NCBI RefSeq assembly: GCF_001984215.1
Contig: NZ_CP019420.1
Coordinates: 806,001-870,000, forward strand
DNA length: 64,000 nt
From: Mycobacterium sp. MS1601
GTDB taxonomy: Bacteria > Actinomycetota > Actinomycetes > Mycobacteriales > Mycobacteriaceae
Direction of reading: 5' to 3'
The position numbers were made by a program, and so were the translations under genes. Each line of letters begins with the position of its first letter. Position 1 is the first letter of the stretch. Under the pieces are notes generated by a model. The model searched no databases and was not told the origin of the DNA. It saw nothing but the letters and a program-made list of their open reading frames with translations. Shown in pieces: positions 35,583 to 44,378 of this stretch.

Positions 35583-35638
35583 AGTCATCCGACTGCACAG
35601 CGAAGCGCTTCGCACCCCACAACCTCAGTCGAATGACT
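35583..35638. repeat. Nested inverted repeats after the LuxR-type regulator
   Basis: AGTCATCCGACTG (35583-35595) and CAGTCGAATGACT (35626-35638) pair with one mismatch over 13 bp. The 30-nt interval contains a perfect 14-bp palindrome, GCGAAGCGCTTCGC (35600-35613). The structure starts 3 nt after the regulator stop and ends 94 nt before the hydrolase start, so it may be a terminator, an operator, or both. Confidence 0.5.
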
Positions 35639-35732
35639 GATTCGCTGTCCCGTCGAGAGTGTGACAGTGATGGGGACGGGACCGAAACCGTCTCCGTTCC
35701 ACGATTCTGACAACAAAAACCGAGGCCATGCA

Positions 35733-36467
35733 GTGAAACCAACCATCGTGCTCGTTCATGGCGCCTTCGCCGAGTCCGCCAGCTGGAACGGTGTCATCCC
35801 GTTGCTGCAAAAAGCGGGCCATCGGGTGATCGCGGCGGCCAACCCACTCCGGACGCTGAGTTCCGATGCCGCCGCCATCTCCGATCTGCTGGCGGCGATC
35901 AAAGGTCCCGTGGTGCTCGCAGGCCACTCCTATGGTGGCGCGGTCATCACCAATGCCGCCCGTGGACACAGCGAGGTCACAGCGCTGGTCTACGTCGCAG
36001 GACTCGCACCCGACAGCGGCGAGACCACCCCCGATCTGCTGGGCAAGTACCCGGGCGCCACCTTGGGCGAGCATCTCTACGAGGTCCCTCTGCCCGACGG
36101 GACTGCCGACGTCTACGTCCACCAGAATGCCTATCACCAGCACTTCTGCGCCGACTTGAGCGCCGAGCAGGCCGCACTGAACGCCGCGACACAGCGCCCC
36201 TTCAACACCGCTGCCCTGCACGCAGCATCGGGCGAACCGGCGTGGCGAACCATCCCGTCCTGGTTCATCTACCCGGAACTCGACCTGGCCATCCCGGCGC
36301 AGACGTTCCGCTTCATGGCACGACGTGCCGACGCACGCAGCGTCATCGCGGTTCCCGGTGCCTCACATGCACTTCCGGCCTCACGGCCCGACGCGGTGGC
36401 CGCCGTCATTCTCGCGGCCGCCACCTGGCAGTCGCAGAGTTCATCCAATACCCGAGGAGCACAATGA
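35733..36467 (+). CDS. Cytosolic alpha/beta hydrolase (copy 1)
   Basis: A 244-residue alpha/beta hydrolase. Residues 1-20 read MKPTIVLVHGAFAESASWNG with the oxyanion region; the nucleophile Ser is in AGHSYGGAV; the catalytic His is probably in GASHALPAS near the C-terminus. It starts at GTG 35733 with GAGG 8 nt upstream; the longer frame to 35661 has no homology. It has no signal peptide, in contrast with the paralogue that follows with an ATGA overlap. Confidence 0.87.
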   Translation: MKPTIVLVHGAFAESASWNGVIPLLQKAGHRVIAAANPLRTLSSDAAAISDLLAAIKGPVVLAGHSYGGAVITNAARGHSEVTALVYVAGLAPDSGETTPDLLGKYPGATLGEHLYEVPLPDGTADVYVHQNAYHQHFCADLSAEQAALNAATQRPFNTAALHAASGEPAWRTIPSWFIYPELDLAIPAQTFRFMARRADARSVIAVPGASHALPASRPDAVAAVILAAATWQSQSSSNTRGAQ

Positions 36468-37294
36468 AAATCACCTCTACCCTCGCCAGAATGGCCGCAG
36501 GCGGCACCGTTGCCGCGTTCATGGTGGGATGCGGCGGCGCTGCCGCCGAGCTGGAACCATCGGCCCCTCCCAATCCGGGCGACCGGCCGACGGTGGTACT
36601 GGTGCACGGCGCCTTCGCCGACTCCTCGAGCTGGAACGGTGTGATCGAGGATCTGCAGCGCGACGGCTACCCGGTGATCGCCGCCGCAAATCCCCTGCGT
36701 GGCTTGCGCAGTGATGCCGAGTACATCGGTGGTGTGTTGGACAGCGTGAAGGGCCCGGTGGTGGTGGCCGGCCACTCGTACGGCGGATCGGTGATGAGCG
36801 AGGCCGCCGTCGGACGCCCGAACGTCAAAGCGCTGGTGTACATCGCGAGTTTCATCCTGGAACCCGGCGAAACGACATCACAGATGGCTGCCAAGTTTCC
36901 CGGAGCCGAACTCGGACCGGCCCTCGACGCTGTTGCGACCTCACTTCCCAACGGCGGCAGCACAAATGATCTCTACATCAAACAGGATGAGTTCCGCAGA
37001 GTGTTCGCCGCGGATGTGGCGCCGGAGATCACCGAGCTGATGGCCGCCACGCAGCGGCCCATCACGGAATCGGCGCTCAACGAACCCGCCACGGCAGCTG
37101 CTTGGAAGGACACCCCGTCCTGGAACATGGTCACCACCGAGGACCTCGCGATTCCGGCGGAGTCCATGCGTTTCATGGGTGAGCGGGCCAACTCCCACAC
37201 GGTGGAGATCCAGGCGTCCCATGCCGTCACCGTGTCTCACCCCGGGGCGGTGGCCGATGTGATCGACGAGGCTGCGGACTCGGTCGTGGCGTGA
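36464..37294 (+). CDS. Lipoprotein alpha/beta hydrolase (copy 2)
   Basis: A 276-residue paralogue of the preceding hydrolase with an added N-terminal signal: LARMAAGGTVAAFMVGCGG ends in a lipobox-like Cys near residue 23, followed by a Pro/Glu linker. The hydrolase core repeats VVLVHGAFADSSSWNGVIED, AGHSYGGSVMSEAAVG and a late QASHAVTVSHPG. A GAGGAG site precedes the ATG at 36464. The pair probably acts on related substrates inside the cell and at the envelope. Its 3-prime end overlaps the convergent MerR gene by 58 bp. Confidence 0.87.
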   Translation: MKITSTLARMAAGGTVAAFMVGCGGAAAELEPSAPPNPGDRPTVVLVHGAFADSSSWNGVIEDLQRDGYPVIAAANPLRGLRSDAEYIGGVLDSVKGPVVVAGHSYGGSVMSEAAVGRPNVKALVYIASFILEPGETTSQMAAKFPGAELGPALDAVATSLPNGGSTNDLYIKQDEFRRVFAADVAPEITELMAATQRPITESALNEPATAAAWKDTPSWNMVTTEDLAIPAESMRFMGERANSHTVEIQASHAVTVSHPGAVADVIDEAADSVVA

Positions 37295-37632
37295 GCACCG
37301 CCGAGAAGCAGGCGTAGCGAGGCCACCGCGGCTTGGGTCCGGTCGATGTGGTCCTCGAGTCGACGCAGGTGGCCCGCAATCACCTCGGCGCGAAGCCCTG
37401 GGTCGTCGGTCTGGAGAATCGCCCGGACCTCGGACAGCGGCACATCGAACTGCCGAAGCTGGTGGATGACCCGCGCGGTGGGAATCTGGTCGAATTCGTA
37501 ATACCGATAGCCGGTGCGGGGGTGTATCACTGCGGGCTCCAGCAACTCTTGCCGATGGTAGCGCCGCAGTGCCCGCACGCTCAGATGCGTCAGCGCGGCG
37601 AACTCCCCGATGCTCAGTTTCGTCTCCACCAC
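37237..37632 (-). CDS. MerR-family transcriptional regulator
   Basis: A 131-residue regulator. The N-terminal winged helix reads LSIGEFAALTHLSVRALRRY and the dimerisation helix follows RTGYRYYEFDQIPTARVIHQ. It starts at GTG 37632 behind GAGGAGG; an ATG-initiated longer frame is less likely. There is no cysteine cluster for metal sensing, so a small-molecule effector is likelier. It is divergent from the GMC oxidoreductase with 59 nt between starts and convergent with the hydrolase gene. Confidence 0.85.
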   Translation of the reverse strand: MVETKLSIGEFAALTHLSVRALRRYHRQELLEPAVIHPRTGYRYYEFDQIPTARVIHQLRQFDVPLSEVRAILQTDDPGLRAEVIAGHLRRLEDHIDRTQAAVASLRLLLGGAHATTESAASSITSATAPG

Positions 37633-37691
37633 CCATGCCTCCTCGACCCTTGACAGCTCGACTTCCCACACACGAAAACGAAAGACAAACA

Positions 37692-39218
37692 ATGACGTTC
37701 AGCAGCTACGACTATGTGATCGTGGGCGCCGGATCCGCCGGTTGTGTGATCGCCGCCCGACTCTCCGAGGATCCCGCAACCAAGGTCCTGCTCCTCGAAT
37801 CGGGCTCGCCCGACGCCCATCCCGGCATCGCCACACCACCGGCGTGGCCGTCGTTGTGGGGGACGGAGATCGACTACGCCTACCGCACGGTCGCCCAGCC
37901 GGGCACCGCCGGCGCCAGCCACAGCTGGCCACGCGGGCACACACTTGGCGGCAGTAGCAGTATCAACGCCATGGTGTACTTGCGCGGACACCCCAACGAC
38001 TTCGACGATTGGGCCAGGTCCGGTTGTGTCGGTTGGGATTACGAATCGGTACTGCCCTACTTCAAGCGCATCGAGACGGTTCGGTCCGGCGATCCGCGCT
38101 ACCGCGGTACCGACGGGCCGCTCTTCCCCGGGCCCGTGACAACCGCCGCCGCCAATCCTCTCTCCCAGGTTTTCCTGGACGCCGCAACCGCAGCCGGATT
38201 CCCCCGCACCGACGACTTCAATGGCGCCCGGGCCGAGGGAGCGGGCTGGCACGACCTCACCATCGCCGATGGGGTTCGACAGAGTACCGCCGCTGCCTAC
38301 CTGCGACCGATCCGTGACAGAGCCAACCTCACCGTCATGACGAACTCGCGCGCACACAGGTTGCGCTTCATGGGAAACCGCTGCATCGGAGTCGATTTCC
38401 GCCACGGCAGTCAACAGTTGACCGCATACTCCGACGCCGAGGTGGTGATCAGCGGCGGTGCGGTGGATTCTCCGCGGTTGTTGCTGCTCTCGGGGATCGG
38501 GCCGGCTGCCGAACTGGAAGCCGCCGGCGTGCACGTGATACACGACCTGCCCGGGGTCGGGCGCAATCTGCACGACCATCCGCTGTGCGGCGTCGTCTAC
38601 GAGTCGCTGCAACAGATCCCGCAGGGCCGCACCAACCACGCCGAGTCGTCGATGCAGTGGCGCAGCTCCGATTCTCTTGCCGGACCGGACATGCAACTGA
38701 TGTTCATTCACGTGCCGTTCCATCCTCCTCACCTTGTGGCACCGGCGAACAGCTTCACACTGGCGGTCGTGACGGTCCCGGACGCCCGGGGTTCGATACG
38801 GTTGTCAGGACCGGATCCGCAGGCTCCGCCTCTGATCGATCCGAACTACCTGGGCACCGAATCGGACATCCGCCGAATGGTCCACGGAATCAGGGTCGCT
38901 CGCGAGGTTGCCGCCGCTGAGCCGTTCACCCCGTGGCGCGGCCGCGAAGTACTGCCAGGACCCGACGTCACCGACGATGCGGCGCTGCGGTCCTTCCTGG
39001 CCCGGGGCACCAGCACCTACTACCACCCGGTGGGCAGTTGCGCGATGGGCACCGGACCCGACTCGGTGGTGGACCCCCTGCTGAGGGTGCACGGGCTGAC
39101 CGGACTGCGGGTTGCCGACGCATCGGTGATGCCGAGAATCGTTTCGGTGAACACCAATTCGGCGACAATCATGATCGGCGAGAAAGCTGCCGACCTGCTC
39201 CGCCGACACAGCCGGTGA
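37692..39218 (+). CDS. GMC-family FAD-dependent oxidoreductase (choline dehydrogenase-like)
   Basis: A 508-residue GMC flavoprotein. The FAD motif DYVIVGAGSAGCVIAARLSE is at the N-terminus; GHTLGGSSSINAMVYLRGHP and VISGGAVDSPRLLLLSGIGP are the two GMC signatures; the active-site His is in YYHPVGSCAMG and the C-terminal NTNSATIMIGEKAADLL completes FAD binding. Substrates are primary alcohols such as choline or polyethylene glycol; the true one is unknown. The ATG at 37692 is clear; an in-frame extension upstream runs through MerR. Confidence 0.93.
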   Translation: MTFSSYDYVIVGAGSAGCVIAARLSEDPATKVLLLESGSPDAHPGIATPPAWPSLWGTEIDYAYRTVAQPGTAGASHSWPRGHTLGGSSSINAMVYLRGHPNDFDDWARSGCVGWDYESVLPYFKRIETVRSGDPRYRGTDGPLFPGPVTTAAANPLSQVFLDAATAAGFPRTDDFNGARAEGAGWHDLTIADGVRQSTAAAYLRPIRDRANLTVMTNSRAHRLRFMGNRCIGVDFRHGSQQLTAYSDAEVVISGGAVDSPRLLLLSGIGPAAELEAAGVHVIHDLPGVGRNLHDHPLCGVVYESLQQIPQGRTNHAESSMQWRSSDSLAGPDMQLMFIHVPFHPPHLVAPANSFTLAVVTVPDARGSIRLSGPDPQAPPLIDPNYLGTESDIRRMVHGIRVAREVAAAEPFTPWRGREVLPGPDVTDDAALRSFLARGTSTYYHPVGSCAMGTGPDSVVDPLLRVHGLTGLRVADASVMPRIVSVNTNSATIMIGEKAADLLRRHSR

Positions 39219-39236
39219 GGTGGCGGCATCCAGACC

Positions 39237-41159
39237 CTAGCGCGCCTCAGCGGCCGGGCCCGGCAGCGCGACCTCAGATCGTTCGGCCGCCTCGGCACCC
39301 CGGCGGGTCTGGTGCACCTTCAGCGCCAGCTGCAGCGGGAACCACTCCGCCGATTCCGAGACGTCGAACCCGCAGAGCCGCGAGGCGCGGGCAAGGCGCT
39401 GAGTCAGCGTGTTCCTGTGCACGAAAAGCTCACGGGCGGAGGCACTTTGACTGCGAAAGTGCAGGAACACCGAGACGGTTTCCAGCAGCTCGGTGCCCTT
39501 CACCCGGTCATACTCCGCGATCCGCGCGATCGCGGTGGTGTAGCGATCGCGGACCGACGCCACGCTGGAGACCCGGCTGAGCAGGAGGTGCTGCCCCACG
39601 TCGTCGAGAGTGAACACCCCGCTCGGATTGTCCAGCGTCGCCCCGATCGCCATCGCCTCCCGCGCCTCGGCCAGCGCACCGGCAAACTCGTCCACCGCCT
39701 TGACGGGGCGCGAGATCCCGAACGTCAGCGGCACCCCGGCGCTCGTCCGTACCCGGGAACACAAGGACAGCAGGGCAAGACGCAGGTCGTCGACAAAGCC
39801 TTCCGAACCGCTCCAGGGAACGATGGCGACGGTCTGGTGAGCTGTCGTGGCGTAATGGGTCGACCCGGGAACTGCGGGCGACGATGCCAACAGGTCTCGC
39901 AGCGACGGTCCGGCCGGGGCCGCGGCCACCGGGACTCCAGGCAATGGTCGGGTGGCGGCGCTCCCCACGACGAAGACGTACCCGCCCGCGGCGTCCAGTC
40001 CCACCGCCACCGCGCGCCTGCGCAGCTGGTCTCCGCCGAGATGCCCGGACGACAGGTCACGCAGGAACCAGTTCACCCCGCCGCGTTCTGACGATCCGTC
40101 GGACGACAGCGCCAGCTTGAGGGCCACCGCCGCATGGTTGGCGAAGGAGGCCAATGTCGTGGCGTCCACGGTGGTGAACCGGGCCGGCCCGATCCGATAA
40201 CACACCATGAAGCCGAGTTCGGTGGCACCGGCCCTGACGGGCGCGGTGACCACGGCGCCGACCCTGCCGTCGACGGCGTGAGCCATTGCCTCCATCGCTG
40301 CGCGCCAGTTCACCCTGGCGGTCCGAATCTCCTGTTCCACCGCCAGCAGTTCACGACGAACGGAGTCGATCGACGAGTGCATCGGATGCCCGGCTCCCAC
40401 CGAAGCGGCCTTCAGGAACATCCGGTCACTGCCCGTCTCGTCCGTCGCCACCACGACAGCGAGATCGGCGTTCACTGCCACTCTGGCCAAGTCGACAGCG
40501 AACTCCACCGCCGATGACGCCGCTGTGCCCGATGCCAGCATCGACGCCAGTTCTGCTGTACCACTGGCTATTCGGGTCTGCATTTCAGCGACGTTGGCCA
40601 GCCGCTCGGTTTCGAAGACCCCCGCGACAAGAGCTGCGACCCGCTCGACGAACGGCACCTCAGCTGGGTCGAATCGATGTCCGTTGGTGGCCCACACCGT
40701 CACACAGCCCAGAAGATCGTCGTGTCGCGACACGATCGGTACCGAGAAGATCGCCCCGTAGCGCTCCTCTCCGATGCCGGGATAGGCCAGGAAATGCGGG
40801 TCCCCGGCCGGCTCCTCGGCAACCAGATAGCTCTGCCGAGAGGCCGCCACCCATCCGGTCACGCCGTCACCGTAGGCGACCCGCAGGGTGCCCACCTGGC
40901 GCGCCGCCGGACTCTCGGTTGCCCCGGTCAACACCAACTCGTTGGCGTCCTGATCGTAGGTGTACACGTACACATCGCGGTTGTCGCGGCCTGCCGCAAT
41001 CGCCTCCGCGACAGCCTGCAGAATGGTCGCGAGGTCGCCGGCCCCCGCCAGTACCCGCGCGATGTCCCGCAGCACGCGCAGTTCCACTTGCGCCGTCGCA
41101 TTCTCGATCATGGCCAATCGTAAGCCGGAACACCCGGTCCGGCCGAACTGTGCGGTCAT
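39237..41159 (-). CDS. GAF-domain CdaR/PucR-type transcriptional regulator
   Basis: A 640-residue regulator. An N-terminal GAF domain (about 45-190) has GDGVTGWVAASRQSYLVAEE and GAIFSVPIVSRHDDLLG. A second GAF-like region spans about 210-350. The C-terminal PucR/CdaR HTH (about 560-620) reads VFLHFRSQSASARELFVHRN and TLTQRLARASRLCGF. It follows the glutamine-synthetase-like gene by 3 nt and is probably co-transcribed. Start ATG 41159 is used because of that coupling; ATG 41111 is an alternative. Ligand unknown; probably the nitrogen compound handled by the neighbours. Confidence 0.87.
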   Translation of the reverse strand: MTAQFGRTGCSGLRLAMIENATAQVELRVLRDIARVLAGAGDLATILQAVAEAIAAGRDNRDVYVYTYDQDANELVLTGATESPAARQVGTLRVAYGDGVTGWVAASRQSYLVAEEPAGDPHFLAYPGIGEERYGAIFSVPIVSRHDDLLGCVTVWATNGHRFDPAEVPFVERVAALVAGVFETERLANVAEMQTRIASGTAELASMLASGTAASSAVEFAVDLARVAVNADLAVVVATDETGSDRMFLKAASVGAGHPMHSSIDSVRRELLAVEQEIRTARVNWRAAMEAMAHAVDGRVGAVVTAPVRAGATELGFMVCYRIGPARFTTVDATTLASFANHAAVALKLALSSDGSSERGGVNWFLRDLSSGHLGGDQLRRRAVAVGLDAAGGYVFVVGSAATRPLPGVPVAAAPAGPSLRDLLASSPAVPGSTHYATTAHQTVAIVPWSGSEGFVDDLRLALLSLCSRVRTSAGVPLTFGISRPVKAVDEFAGALAEAREAMAIGATLDNPSGVFTLDDVGQHLLLSRVSSVASVRDRYTTAIARIAEYDRVKGTELLETVSVFLHFRSQSASARELFVHRNTLTQRLARASRLCGFDVSESAEWFPLQLALKVHQTRRGAEAAERSEVALPGPAAEAR

Positions 41160-41162
41160 GGG

Positions 41163-42545
41163 TCACACGCGTTCGAAGTACCGCTTGAGTTCCCAGTCCC
41201 CCACCGCCTCGCGGTGCCGGTCGCGTTCCCACAGCCGCGACGCCAGGTAGTGGTCCACGAAGGTGTCTCCGAACGCAGCCCTGGCAACGCCGCCCTTCTC
41301 CAACTCCCCGATTGCCTCCGACAGCGACCTGGGCAGCGGAGTGACTGCCTGGTCATAGGCGTTTCCGACAACGGGATCCGGCGGCTGCAGCTCGTTCTCG
41401 ATCCCGTACAGCGAGCTGGCGACGCATGCTGCCAGCGCCAGGTACGGATTGGCATCCGCTCCCGGCAGCCGGTTCTCCATCCGGCAGGCGCCTTCATTCG
41501 TCGAGATCACCCGAAGTGCCGACGTCCGGTTGTCCGATCCCCAGGTAGCCGACACCGGCGACCACGAACCCGGCACGCGGCGCTTGTAGGAGTTCACCGT
41601 CGGGCAGTAGAAGACCGTCATCTCGGGCATCGCACTCAACTGCCCGGCCACCATGTGCCACATGGTCTGCGATGGCCCGTCCCCACCCCACATGGCGTTG
41701 CGATCAGGGCTGCCGAGTGGCCGCAGGCTCTGATGGATGTGCGCGCTCGAACCGGCCGAATCCGTGGCCACCTTGGCCATGAACGTGGCCAGATAACCGT
41801 GCTGTTCGGCAATACGGCGGACGCCGTTCTTGTAGATGGCCACCCGGTCGGCGGTGGTGAGCACATCGCCGTGCTCGATGTTGATCTCGATCTGTCCCGC
41901 CCCGTACTCGGTGTTGGACGCCAGAACCGGAATATCGCAGGCGCGCATGCCTTCACGGATCGCGCCGATCACCGGTTCCAGCGCGGCATGGCGTTGCAGA
42001 CTGAACGTGGCCACGCCGGGGGTGGCGGGCCGCAGGTTGCGGTAACTCTTCTGCGCTGCCGACTCCGATGTCTCCCGGTACAGGTAGAACTCCAGCTCGT
42101 AGCCCGCAGAGTAGGTGTAGCCGAGTTCGGCGGCACGTGTCACCTGCTGCTTGAGTACCGTCCTGGGCGCCACCGGCACCGGCTCACCCGAGGTGGTCAC
42201 CACGTCACACAGGACAATGGCCTGCCCCGGTTCCCACGGAATCGCCCGAATCGTCGAAAGGTCGGGCATCAAAACGATGTCCGAGTATCCCGTCTCCCAA
42301 CCGGAGAAGCTGAAGCAGTCCATCAAGGTGTCTTCGATGTCCCACCCGAAGACGATGTTGGGTATCGACGAGCCCTGCCGCACAATCGATTCCAGAAAGA
42401 ATTCGGCCGGCACGAACTTTCCTCGGACCAGGCCGTCGATGTCGGGTGCCCCGAACTGCACGGTCCGGATGTCGTGACGCGCGAAAAGTTTGCGGACCCT
42501 GTCGATGTCCTCGGTGCCGATGGTGGCCGCGTTTCCGTTCGTCAT
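41163..42545 (-). CDS. Glutamine synthetase family protein (gamma-glutamylamine ligase-like)
   Basis: A 460-residue type I glutamine-synthetase-like ligase. Metal and substrate motifs are seen: GYELEFYLYRE, QIEINIEHGDVL, GSSAHIHQSL, VNSYKRRVPGSWSP with the ATP site and MENRLPGADANPYLALA. The adenylylation Tyr region of GlnA is not evident and the context is catabolic, so it more likely ligates glutamate to an amine, like PuuA or IpuC, than assimilates ammonia. GAAGGGA precedes the ATG at 42545. Divergent from the APC permease. Confidence 0.87.
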   Translation of the reverse strand: MTNGNAATIGTEDIDRVRKLFARHDIRTVQFGAPDIDGLVRGKFVPAEFFLESIVRQGSSIPNIVFGWDIEDTLMDCFSFSGWETGYSDIVLMPDLSTIRAIPWEPGQAIVLCDVVTTSGEPVPVAPRTVLKQQVTRAAELGYTYSAGYELEFYLYRETSESAAQKSYRNLRPATPGVATFSLQRHAALEPVIGAIREGMRACDIPVLASNTEYGAGQIEINIEHGDVLTTADRVAIYKNGVRRIAEQHGYLATFMAKVATDSAGSSAHIHQSLRPLGSPDRNAMWGGDGPSQTMWHMVAGQLSAMPEMTVFYCPTVNSYKRRVPGSWSPVSATWGSDNRTSALRVISTNEGACRMENRLPGADANPYLALAACVASSLYGIENELQPPDPVVGNAYDQAVTPLPRSLSEAIGELEKGGVARAAFGDTFVDHYLASRLWERDRHREAVGDWELKRYFERV

Positions 42546-42826
42546 TGCTGCCAGTTCCCTTCGTCGATCGTGCGGTATGACTTCCAGGCTTCGTTGCCAT
42601 GTGTTTCAATTGGGTTACGCAGTGGCGCAAGGTTGAGCCCGCCACGTTGCGTCGGCTAAACGTAACGGCGCCGAACAGCTGTCGGCAGCGTGCAAGTTGT
42701 CCACATTTTCATGGCACCTGTGGCCGCCATCGAGTGCGCGAACGTACTTTCTGACCGGGTTCCGGGCATATCGGACCCGGTCCGGCACACACGTCGCCCA
42801 CGATTCAGCCACTCAGTGAGGTAACC
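42546..42826. promoter_or_regulatory. Divergent region GS-like / APC permease with inverted repeat
   Basis: No gene is seen in these 281 nt. GACCGGGT (42753-42760) and ACCCGGTC (42775-42782) form a perfect 8-bp inverted repeat, extendable by 3 bp (CCG/CGG) with one bulged base, 44-74 nt before the permease ATG. It is a candidate operator, perhaps for the CdaR-like regulator encoded next to the GS-like gene. The GS-side promoter was not pinned down. Confidence 0.4.
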
Positions 42827-44344
42827 ATGAGCATCACGCCCGAAAGCGAACACGACAAACACCCAACACCCAGCCCGCCCCAACCCGGCCCGGGCGGTGA
42901 TGACCGCGGACAGCTCGAGGACTTCGGCTATCAGGAAGTGCTCAAGCGCACCATGGGTTTCGCACGCGCCACCGCTGTCAACATCTCGACGTCGTCGGTG
43001 GCCACTGCCATCTTCACCCTCTTCGCCTACGGAATCACCACCGGCGGAACAGGTTTGTTGGTATGGACGTGGGTCATCGGCTTCGTCGTCATGCTGCTGG
43101 TGACGTTGATGTTCGCCGAACTCGGTGCGAGCATGCCGCTGGCCGGTGCGCTCTACCAGTGGTCCAGCAGGTTGATCGGGCCGCGCACCGGATACGTCAC
43201 GGGTTGGCTGTACGGCGCCTCCCAGATCGCGCTGGTCAGCGCGGTCGCCTACGGGATATCGCCCTTTGTCGCATCCCTTGCCGGTGTGGAACTGACACCG
43301 CCGCAACAGCAGGTGGCCGCCATCATCATCATCCTGGCCTCGACGGCGTTGAACCTCGTCGGAGTCATGATCGCCTCGGCCGTCGCCACCATCGGCGCCG
43401 TTGCCGAGGTGGGCGGCATGATCGTGTTGATCATCGTCTTGTTCGTCGTCGGGTTCGGCAATCAGCCGGTCACAGTGCTCGTTGAGCCGCAGGGGTTACC
43501 AGCCGACACCACGACGCTCGCGGCGTTCGGTGCAGCGATGCTGTTCGGATCCTGGGCGTGGACGGGTCTCGAGATGGCCACGGATATGGCTGAAGAAACC
43601 AAAGAGGCGTCGAAAGTCATTCCCAAGGCGGGTATCTCATCCATCGTCACCACCTTTGCCGTCGGCATCGTCTTCCTGGTGGCCGCCGTGCTGGCCATCC
43701 CCGGCAGCGTCGACGACGTTGTGGCGTCGGCCAATCCATTGCAGTCGATCATCGAAGGCAACACCGGTTCGGTCTTCTACAAGCTCATCGCCGCCATCAT
43801 CATCATCGCTGTCTTCGTCTGTGCGATGACCAACCAGGCACTGACCGCCCGGATCTTCTTCTCACTCGCCCGTGACCGGCGGGTCCCGTTCTCCGCGGCC
43901 CTGTCCAGGGTTCCCCACCGCACGCAGGTTCCGCACACCGCCACGATTCTGGTCGGCGTAATCGCCTCCGTCATCATCATCTTCATCGACGCGCTGGCGG
44001 CCATCACCACCGCCTGCCTCACCGGTTTGTTCGTCTGCTACCTGCTGGTGGTGTGGGCACAGCTGATCCAACGCCTGCGTGGCCGGTGGACCCCGCAGCA
44101 GTGGAGCCTTGGACGTTTCTCACTGCCGGTGAATGTGCTTGCCGCAGTGCTCGGTACGGCGCTGACCATCAACCTTGCGTGGCCTCGGGTCGACGACGTC
44201 TGGTACAACCGCTACTCCAGTCTGTTGTTCGTTCTGCTGGTCGCCGCCATCGCAGGGGTCTACTACCTGTGTGCCGGAACAGAGGGCCGGCGCGCAATCA
44301 ATACCGTTGACACGGGCTCGTTTTCAGAACCTTCGAAGCCGTGA
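42827..44344 (+). CDS. APC-family amino acid/amine permease
   Basis: A 505-residue amino acid-polyamine-organocation transporter. After a hydrophilic N-tail of 40 residues there are about 12 hydrophobic segments. The family pattern is seen at VLKRTMGFARATAVNISTSS, MFAELGASMPLAGALYQWSS and FAAAMLFGSWAWTGLEMATD-like text (helix 6, SWAWTG). It begins the plus-strand set permease / creatininase-like / PhyH and probably imports the amine or amide they metabolise. Confidence 0.9.
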   Translation: MSITPESEHDKHPTPSPPQPGPGGDDRGQLEDFGYQEVLKRTMGFARATAVNISTSSVATAIFTLFAYGITTGGTGLLVWTWVIGFVVMLLVTLMFAELGASMPLAGALYQWSSRLIGPRTGYVTGWLYGASQIALVSAVAYGISPFVASLAGVELTPPQQQVAAIIIILASTALNLVGVMIASAVATIGAVAEVGGMIVLIIVLFVVGFGNQPVTVLVEPQGLPADTTTLAAFGAAMLFGSWAWTGLEMATDMAEETKEASKVIPKAGISSIVTTFAVGIVFLVAAVLAIPGSVDDVVASANPLQSIIEGNTGSVFYKLIAAIIIIAVFVCAMTNQALTARIFFSLARDRRVPFSAALSRVPHRTQVPHTATILVGVIASVIIIFIDALAAITTACLTGLFVCYLLVVWAQLIQRLRGRWTPQQWSLGRFSLPVNVLAAVLGTALTINLAWPRVDDVWYNRYSSLLFVLLVAAIAGVYYLCAGTEGRRAINTVDTGSFSEPSKP

Positions 44345-44378
44345 GCCAGTTGACCGAAACGAGAGAAGGAACTGCATC

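Noticed and set aside
41160..41162. Regulatory element between the GS-like and CdaR-like genes
   Set aside because: Only 3 nt separate them; simple co-transcription is enough.
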